A stretch of 64,000 nucleotides of DNA from Saccharum officinarum (taxonomy: Eukaryota > Streptophyta > Magnoliopsida > Poales > Poaceae): assembly GCA_020631735.1 (NCBI GenBank), contig CM036179.1, forward strand, positions 27,395,063 through 27,459,062. The letters are read 5' to 3'. Positions 60,534 through 64,000 of the stretch are shown piece by piece. The position numbers and the translations under genes are program-made. Within the stretch, counting starts at the first letter, position 1, and every line of letters starts with the position of its first letter. The notes under the pieces are model-generated. The model did not search any database, had not been told where the DNA came from, and worked only from the letters and a program-made list of their open reading frames with translations.

Positions 60534-61097
60534 ATTAAGAGTGTGGTCTAAGACGACCTATATATAGAGAGAGATAGAGTTTTCTGTACTCCCGGAAGTA
60601 ATTACTCCCAGCAAGTAATTACTCCCACCGAGAGTATACAGCGCACGATGGAGGTCCGGTCAGTTAGCAGAAGCTAACGGGTCTAGAAAAGTGACCCGCT
60701 TGTATCAACAGTTGCACTTTTTTGCGGACACATGCATATCCGTGACAACTAACATACAGTTAGTGCATATCGGAAAGATCCAATTAAGTACTAGAATAAT
60801 AAATAGAATAGTATATACGCTGTATGGTCACCGTGCATACTTTTTTGAATATTTACTTACTTATTTGAGAAGTGCATACTTTCTGAATGGGAGTATGTAT
60901 GCATCCTTTTTGACACGAGCTAGTATTAGTACATATATATCCAAGCAGTATTTGTACTGACACAGACTTAGTATGCATGCATACTTTAAAGAAACGAGTA
61001 TATGTCCATACTTGTACTATTAAGAAAGTATGTTAGTATGTATTTATACTTTTTTTACAAATGAGTATACGTACATACCATTCAAACAAGGAGCATT
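60534..61097. other. Intergenic DNA, no gene recognised
   Basis: Contains the short repeat 'AGTAATTACTCCCA' (two copies near 60596-60630) and recurring GTATGCATGCATACTT-like words. No coding evidence. Confidence 0.4.
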
Positions 61098-62159
61098 CAC
61101 TATTGGAAACCAGGACTTTACCGAGCGTTTTTACACTCGGCAAAGAGTCTTTTGCACTCGGCAAAGGCTTTGTCGAGTGTGGCACTCGGCAAAGTCCACT
61201 CGGCAATATATTTGTCGGCAAAGGAACTTTGCCGAGTACTTCTTATCGGGACACTCGGCAAAAAATTTTATATTTTACCGAGTGCCAGGCAAGGCACTCG
61301 GCAAAATATTTGCGCCGTCACTCCATCCGACGTTACAGGTTACTTTGTCGAGTGCCTGCCCAGCACTCGGTAAAACATGTTTTATTTTTTTTAACTTTGC
61401 CGAGTGCCTCTGGGTCGGCACTGGGCAAAGTTTTTTTCTTTTTTTTAAAAAAACACTTTGTCGAGTGCAATAGGTCCGGCACTCGGCAAAGTTTTTTCCT
61501 TTTTTAAAAAAACATTACTTTGCCGAGTGCCGCAGGCACGACACTCGGCAAAGTTTTTTCCTTTTTTTTAAAAAAACATTACTTTGCCGAGTGCTGCAGG
61601 CCCGACACTTGGCAAAGTTTTTCCCTTTTTTTAAAAAAACATTACTTTGTCGAGTGCCCCAGGGCCGGCACTTAGCAATTTTTTTTTTCTTTTTTAAAAA
61701 AAACACACTTTGTCGAGTGCCCCCTGCCCGGGCACTCGGCAAAGACCCCGAGAATTGCAATTTTTTTATTTTTTTACATTCCACTGTTATATATATATAT
61801 ATGAATCAAATATGACATCGATATAACCAACCTGCATTATATATCAAAAGCACACGCATAATTTCATAAATTCATCGGAAATCCCTCACAAATACTCCAA
61901 AGTTCAACATTACAAGTTTATTATTACATGTTCAACATCACAAAGTTCAACATCCCTACTGCAGCAACGAAGAGTGCAATTGTGTTCTCTCGGACTGCGG
62001 TGTAGGGTTGACGGGATCAGCCCTCGGTGACACGACAGCGGGATTGTTTGAACTCGCCGACGGAGGCTGCACAAAAGAAGAGATTGCATGTGTTAGACTC
62101 AAAATTAAAAATTTTGGCAGCACCTCCCCTACACGGGGAGGATTCTAACCTGCTAGAAA

Positions 62160-62270
62160 CAACGGCACGAAGGCCGACAAAACAACGGCACGAAGGCTGA
62201 CAATCCCAACGGCATGAAGGCCGAAAATCACAACGGCACGAAGGCCGACAATCCCAATGGCATGAAGGCA
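62160..62270. repeat. 24-bp minisatellite at the 3' side of the CACTA gene
   Basis: About five units of AACGGCACGAAGGCCGACAA plus TCCC, with small variations. It lies just downstream of the last recognisable transposase-gene exon. Confidence 0.85.
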
Positions 62271-62282
62271 TACTCATAGGTG

Positions 62283-64000
62283 TGAACTATCGAACCAGAA
62301 TTGGAGCTGGCATCTGCACTTGACACCCGATGCTTGCCCGATGGTTTGCATGATCTGGAACATGTTCGTCATCTGCTTCTACGTGGCCTCTAGTTGAGCG
62401 GTTAGGAGTGCTTGCACATCCTTTGTCTTTGCCAGCACATCCTTTGTCTCTGCCAGCTCGGCCTGTAGTGTTTCAATCACATGTTTTAGTATTACAAATC
62501 TTATCAATGTGTGTAAAGTTCAATGTACGATGAGTGAAACCGAAATTACCTTAAGTTTGTCGACCCACGACAATGTTGGAGTAGGCCGTGCACGTATAGG
62601 AAGGCTTATGGACGTGCTCTGTGCCCTCAGATCGGAGAGAGAGGGTGCAGAGCTCGAGGAGTCGGCGTCGTCTGCAATCCACAACCGCCCGTGCTTCCTG
62701 CCTTGCCCCAGCCTCACGATCACCTCTGTCTTAAGGGGCTCAGTGCTCAGATTATGCTCTGAGCCACGGAGCGCCCGAATCGCCTCCGCGTAGTCTCGGA
62801 CCTTAGCATGGACGGTGGGGTCAGAGTAAGCCTCGGCAGGGGCATCTGGGTTGAAGACGACACCGGATTTCACTAGACCCATGTGGGACACAGCCCATAC
62901 CGTGAACTCCGACACCGGCTGGTCCGGGTGTGCCACCTCCTGCGAGAAAGACAGGCAAGATGATTAGAAATCAGGCAAAATTGAGCATTAGAATAGATAA
63001 ATGACATCTTGTACTTGTGCCCGCTTGAATGCGGGGAGGTTGTGGCTACCTTGGTGGTGAGTTGGACCGATCTTTAGTGCCCGCTTCCGCTTGCCTTGCT
63101 CGTGCTTTGCGATGTACGCTGGGTCAAGGTACCTGTCCACGATCCTCGACCATGCCGCTCTTTGCGACATGCACCATGAGGCAGGCACCTACACATCATT
63201 AAGTGTTTGACATATAAGAAGATCAATTCTGGACCTACTAAATCTCAAAACGAATCAATATTATCCACATACCTGAAGGTACTGCTTCTTGGTCAGCGCC
63301 ACCTTTCTTGCACCATCTTTCTTGAGGGGCTCTTTCTTGATGGACCTGTAGTAGTCGACGTGGGCCTAGAGTCACGCCTTGTGAATCATGTCACCGACGT
63401 GCTTCTGACAGGCTCTGTGTGCCATCCGATCCGCCATCTCCTCTCGACCGTCTTCTAGCTTGAAGTATCTCTGCATACAAACACGATGTATTCATTCATT
63501 ATTTTAATAAAAGACTTAACCAATGGAGGAGATGTATTAACCTTCATTGTGAGACACTTACCCAAAACTCCGCCAAAACCCGCTCCTGCTTGTTGTCCTG
63601 CTCGTCATCCAAGCCGAGCTTGTACCTGTCGCATGACCAGGCCGGTGACCACGTCCTGTCTTTCAGCTTCACAAGGGCGAGGAAGTGTTTCTTGCACAGA
63701 CATCCTAGGATGGTAGCGGGGGTGCGTGGGGGGTCAAGAGCACCCGACAGAAGTATCCAGCCCCTGCATAAGTGATTAAGAAAAATTATCAGTTTCTCTA
63801 TTGATTCTCAACGTATCATATGAAGTACTAGTGAAAACATCTATAGTTACTTACCTTCTTCCCACAGGACGAACCATTGGGCATCAGTTAGGAAGCGGAA
63901 CCGAAGGAAGGCTTGTGGGACCTCGCAGGTAGGGAGTCGACTGAGCAGAACTACTGTCCTCCATCTGCTGAGTCGACGAAGTGTCTTTGCTCGTACCCGT
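62283..64000 (-). pseudogene. CACTA TNP1/PTTA-type transposase gene, four nonsense codons
   Basis: Six minus-strand exons with consensus splice ends can be read: 64000-63855 (partial), 63763-63562, 63470-63273, 63188-63015, 62939-62550 and 62462 to about 62283. They match the plant En/Spm-associated Transposase_24 (PTTA, TNP1-like) family: YLRGPTSLPSVPLPN, then CLCKKHFLALVKLKDRTW and ERVLAEFW, then RACQKHVGDMIHKA, then AAWSRIVDRYLDPAY with THHQGSHNLPAFKRAQ, then SEFTVWAVSHMG and GRKHGRLWIADDAD, and finally a coiled-coil-like AELAETKDVLAKTKDV. Such proteins bind subterminal repeats and assist excision by TNP2. Reading is stopped in frame at 63884-63886 (TGA), 63372-63374 (TGA), 63366-63368 (TAG) and 62379-62381 (TAG). 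No intact product is possible without readthrough. The start lies outside the window. Confidence 0.85.

Larger units (their letters stand above)
61098..64000 (-). mobile_element. Second CACTA element, left part, runs off the window
   Basis: Begins CACTATTGGAAACCAGGAC at 61098, followed to about 61745 by inverted and direct subterminal repeats TTTGCCGAGTGC separated by poly-T/poly-A. A transposase-type gene on the minus strand follows, so this terminus is at the 3' side of that gene. Sequence differs from the CACTA at 15597 (GTGC against GTGTC repeats), so it is a related but separate family. The other end lies beyond 64000. Confidence 0.88.

Overview
This is nuclear DNA of a grass. A Panicoideae grass of the Sorghum type is the best guess. 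That is an inference from the CACTA elements with TTTGCCGAGTG subterminal repeats, the many Stowaway-like and Tourist-like MITEs, a copia element with the usual grass 3' end, and a grass-type CC-NBS-LRR gene. The window is gene-poor and transposon-rich. Only one gene is convincingly intact: a single-exon CC-NBS-LRR disease-resistance gene at 50300-54463 (+). Many listed open frames begin with GTG or TTG, so starts are given here at real ATG codons.

Layout. 1-8700 holds gene debris: an F-box fragment (-), a frameshifted first exon of mitochondrial elongation factor G (+), two broken exons of a GSK3/SHAGGY-like kinase (+), and a dispersed 220-bp repeat. 8700-15596 is repeats: a hAT-like element holding a Stowaway, a minisatellite, a 1.76-kb solo LTR with a perfect 5-bp target duplication, and a degenerate tandem-repeat field. 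15597-20132 is a complete non-autonomous CACTA element (TSD CAT) carrying an inverted repeat of about 0.5 kb per arm. 20133-24313 is MITEs and dispersed repeats.

24314-54463 is the resistance-gene locus. Paralogue A (24314-27277) keeps the 5' region and the first 60 or so codons, then breaks off. Paralogue B (28365-29464, continuing at 37034) carries the full gene, with its upstream region invaded by two hAT elements; a 6.6-kb degenerate copia element sits inside one of them. Each paralogue shows the empty site for insertions in the other. The segment 30071-42198 then appears again at 42299-54418, separated by exactly 100 N. The two copies are nearly identical and their indels cluster at the two ends that face the gap. 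This is most simply two overlapping contig ends that were not merged, so the locus probably has one full gene rather than two.

54464-64000 is downstream DNA: two long (TA)n tracts bracketing a putative element with a possible RALF-like remnant, tandem repeats, a Helitron-like terminus, a Stowaway-like MITE, and the first 2.9 kb of a second CACTA element. Its TNP1/PTTA-type transposase gene runs on the minus strand and is broken by four nonsense codons, each explained by a C-to-T change in a CG or CHG context. No tRNA, rRNA or CRISPR array was seen.
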